DNA of 7,951 bases from JBGPYM01 sp041493205 (GTDB taxonomy: Bacteria; Bacteroidota; Ignavibacteria; UBA10030; UBA6906), in contig JBGPYM010000141.1 of the NCBI GenBank assembly GCA_041493205.1, positions 1-7,951 on the forward strand, in the 5' to 3' direction. How positions within the stretch are numbered: the first letter of the stretch is position 1; each line of letters begins with the position of its first letter. The position numbers and the translations under genes are program-made. The notes beneath the pieces are model-generated. The model saw only the letters and a program-made list of their open reading frames with translations, had not been told where the DNA came from and did no database searches. Shown piece by piece: positions 5,607-7,951 of the stretch.

Positions 5607-7951
5607 TTATTTCTTTGCCACAGGCCCGAGGAACCGGTCAAGCCAGGTAAGCGTTTCCTTGATCATCTCCGTCCGCGGGACGGTATGACCTCGATCGTAC
5701 ACGAAGAGCTTCTTCTCGTCCTTCGGCGTTCCAAGGAGCTTGAAGAACGGGACCTGGGCTGTCTCGTATGGGAAAAAGAAATCGTACTTGCCGTTCAACA
5801 TGAGCACCGGAGCCTTGATGTGGGGAAGGTAATTGATCGGTTCCGCCTCGGGTCGTGCCCGCTGAAACAGGATTCCCGCAACGAGTAACACGGACACTTT
5901 GATTCTTTTCTCCACTGCGGGGATAATCCCTCCCAGGTACCCTCCCCAGCTCGCGCCAAAGTAGGCGATCTTCCGGGCATCGATGTCATTGCGGGTCTCC
6001 AGATAATCGATCGACCGGCTGAAGTCCTTTGCCCACATGATCACATGATCTTTGAAGAATATCGTCTCATCGGGATAATCCGATGTCAGATCGTCCCCGC
6101 GTTCATAGGTGCTTTTATAAACCGGGAACATGAATGCACGCCCGCTGCTGACAAGAAAATCTCTTTGCCCGGGTTCAAGCGATGCGCTTGACCGTGTATG
6201 GATGGACCCCGAACCCGGGAAATAGATCACCGTCTGGTACGGAGGAGACCCGTGCTTTGGAAGGAAGAGGTAGGCGGTCATCCGTTCCTTGCCGTATGCG
6301 GCGGTAAACGAGATTTTCTGCCTGGTCCACTCTTCGCCCTCCTTCGTTTCCTCGATGACCGGGTTCAGCGGAGTCCGGTCGTAGCTGAACTCGTCAAGGA
6401 AGAGCCTGAATGTCGCATCGTTCACCGGTTTTTCGGTAAGGAAATCGCGGAACGGGAGTTGAATCGGCTTCTCCGTCTCGGCGGCATGTTCTCCCTGCGA
6501 AAGGTCTTTGATGCAACGGAACCCGTTCGTTTCGGATCGGTCGAATTCGGACTGCGCGTAGGCGTCGTTGAACGAGTAGACGGCGTCGGTCCATCCTCCC
6601 CCCAGGATAAACCGTCCGCCGCGACTGCTCTCGGTCGAGCACCATTCGCGCGCATTGCCGGCGAGGTCGTAGATGCCGAACCGGTTCATGCTTTTTGAAC
6701 GCCCGACGGGCATCGGGTCTTTGCGCGTCAGGTTGCTGAGCGGCACGATCATGGGGCTGGCCCAGGTGAAAGCGGCTCTGTCCCAGTGATAGATCGACGG
6801 CAGTCTCTTGCCTGCAAACACGCTGTAGGCAGCCGCCTCGTACCAGCTCACACCGGTCACCGGGTAATCCTCTTCGCCCTTTGAGAAACTTCCCGCCTCC
6901 CATGTGGAGGGGCCGGCCTGCCCGGTCTTGTCGGTGAAGAGTTTCATGGCTTCTTCCCACGTCAGAAGATGCCCGTTCTGTACAAAGGGTTGCGTCCAGA
7001 ATGAGCGGTTCCGGTAACCCCCGGCATCCATGAACGACTTGTAGGCCGCGTTGGTGACCTCGTATCGGTCCATGAGGAAATCGCCTGTGGAGACGGGCGG
7101 GACCTGTTCAAGCCCGGGCATGTGAAGCCCGGAAGGTGCCGTTGCCTGATCAAAATCGCTTGCATGCTTTGCCACGAATTCCATCTCATCGGGGACGGTT
7201 CCGGTGCGGGGGAGGGCGAAACGAATCGTATCGCTCACGATGGAGAGGTTCCAGACGAGATCGTATGTTGTCCGGCAATTCTCTGCCTCCAGCTTTGCCT
7301 GGGAGAATCCGATCGGAAATCCGACCTCCTGAACGGGGGTCGTGCCGAAGTACTGCCACGCATGTGTGGAATCTCCGTACGGCCTGGCATACACCTTTGC
7401 GCCCGCCGGTTCCGATTCGATACGGACGCGGCGGGAGAATTTCGGCTGGAGCGATGTGAAGAGGGGGTCGTCAGGAATGATCTGTCGAACCTGTTCACCC
7501 AGGTCGAACGCCATCCACGGTTTCGGGCCTTCGCCCGTCCAGGGAATGTCCGTGACCAGCGCCTCGATCTGTGGAAGAAGATCGCGCCGGGCCAGATCGT
7601 GTTTGGCTGTTCTAAACGACAACCAGCCGACCAACGCGACGAGGCCCAGGGCGATGATTGCCCCGGGGACGAAAAACGCCGGCCTCCGGAGAAGCACCCT
7701 GAGCGTAACGTCCTTGCCGGATGAGGCGCCGGCAGGTTGAAGGGGCTTCAGATCCCGGAGCACCTCGTCCATGCTCTGATAGCGTGCGGAGAGACTCTTG
7801 GCGAGTGCGTGATCGATGACTTTCTTGAGCTCTGGCGGGACGTCGTTGCGGAGCGCCGACACCGGTTTCGGCGCCTCGTTCAGGACGGAGTGAATGACCG
7901 CCTGCTCGAAATCACCCCGGAACGGGAGTTGACCGGTGAGCAATTCATAAA
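5607..7951 (-). CDS. Ser/Thr kinase C-lobe - membrane helix - PEGA - FGE-like - alpha/beta hydrolase fusion (5' partial)
   Basis: The frame enters from the right edge and ends at TAA 5607-5609, giving 780 visible residues. Numbering from LLTG at 7943, LLTGQLPFRGD to RYQSMDEVLRDL (1-65) is the end of a Hanks-type kinase C-lobe. A membrane helix (about 89-110) and a PEGA-like stretch RVRIESEPAGAKVYARP (172-188) follow. The SUMF1/FGE-like domain (about 287-480) shows MDRYEVTN, PVTGVSWYEAAAYSVFAGKRLPS, DLAGNAREW, and GFRC. A C-terminal alpha/beta hydrolase has nucleophile S665 in GASWGG, a likely acid D721 (NGKYD) and H753 (DRGHT). Catalytic FGE has a CYRYRCA-type cysteine motif before GFR; here it is AYAQSEFDRSETNGFRC, so formylglycine formation is unlikely and a binding role is more plausible. 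The kinase would be cytosolic and the remainder periplasmic. The kinase active site lies outside the window. It is upstream of the GATase1-symporter genes, possibly co-transcribed. Confidence 0.85.
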   Translation of the reverse strand, partial: YELLTGQLPFRGDFEQAVIHSVLNEAPKPVSALRNDVPPELKKVIDHALAKSLSARYQSMDEVLRDLKPLQPAGASSGKDVTLRVLLRRPAFFVPGAIIALGLVALVGWLSFRTAKHDLARRDLLPQIEALVTDIPWTGEGPKPWMAFDLGEQVRQIIPDDPLFTSLQPKFSRRVRIESEPAGAKVYARPYGDSTHAWQYFGTTPVQEVGFPIGFSQAKLEAENCRTTYDLVWNLSIVSDTIRFALPRTGTVPDEMEFVAKHASDFDQATAPSGLHMPGLEQVPPVSTGDFLMDRYEVTNAAYKSFMDAGGYRNRSFWTQPFVQNGHLLTWEEAMKLFTDKTGQAGPSTWEAGSFSKGEEDYPVTGVSWYEAAAYSVFAGKRLPSIYHWDRAAFTWASPMIVPLSNLTRKDPMPVGRSKSMNRFGIYDLAGNAREWCSTESSRGGRFILGGGWTDAVYSFNDAYAQSEFDRSETNGFRCIKDLSQGEHAAETEKPIQLPFRDFLTEKPVNDATFRLFLDEFSYDRTPLNPVIEETKEGEEWTRQKISFTAAYGKERMTAYLFLPKHGSPPYQTVIYFPGSGSIHTRSSASLEPGQRDFLVSSGRAFMFPVYKSTYERGDDLTSDYPDETIFFKDHVIMWAKDFSRSIDYLETRNDIDARKIAYFGASWGGYLGGIIPAVEKRIKVSVLLVAGILFQRARPEAEPINYLPHIKAPVLMLNGKYDFFFPYETAQVPFFKLLGTPKDEKKLFVYDRGHTVPRTEMIKETLTWLDRFLGPVAKK

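Noticed and set aside
5447..5888. Plus-strand frames rich in Leu, Cys, Val and Ser (LCVSVSLCLCG type)
   Set aside because: They are translations of the TCTCTGTG repeat and antisense of the flanking genes. They have no ribosome site or family resemblance.

Overview
The window is moderately GC-rich bacterial DNA with dense coding and very short gaps. It looks Gram-negative and environmental. I cannot name the phylum. The visible content (HD-GYP phosphohydrolase, GlnE, YdjM-type membrane protein, Ser/Thr kinase fused to a sulfatase-modifying-type domain and a hydrolase) would fit Desulfobacterota, Nitrospirota, Acidobacteriota or Ignavibacteria-like lineages, probably as a metagenome contig.

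Layout. At the left edge is the last part of an HD-GYP protein (+, 3-185). It faces the C-terminal 140 or so residues of GlnE, the glutamine synthetase adenylyltransferase (-, 198-617). At about 612-622 the GlnE reading abruptly stops resembling GlnE. At the same place, on the opposite strand, a YdjM-type membrane metal-dependent hydrolase begins in mid-protein with no start codon (+, about 616-2097). Two unrelated genes have therefore both lost their 5' parts at one point: a rearrangement breakpoint or an assembly/cloning chimera. The YdjM-type gene has a long C-terminal extension and is tightly followed by a P-loop NTPase with two C-terminal membrane helices (+, 2100-3110). A GC-rich hairpin at 3111-3130 closes this pair.

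The right-hand 4.8 kb is a minus-strand cluster, read right to left. It begins with a large protein open at the window edge (kinase C-lobe, membrane helix, PEGA-like segment, SUMF1/FGE-like domain, alpha/beta hydrolase). Next comes a 78-bp spacer with tandem TCTCTGTG repeats, then a GATase1-like/ThuA-like protein, a sodium:solute symporter, and a previously unlisted 40-residue single-pass membrane protein. The last three genes are joined by ATGA stop/start overlaps, and good Shine-Dalgarno sequences precede the symporter and the small protein, so they should be translated as a coupled unit. The simplest reading is a Na+-driven uptake system with a small accessory subunit and a linked putative amidotransferase-like enzyme. 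The substrate cannot be told from the sequence.

The most interesting points are the double-truncation junction, the overlooked 40-residue symporter partner, the YdjM-extension/membrane NTPase pair, and the kinase-FGE-hydrolase fusion whose FGE part lacks the expected catalytic cysteines.
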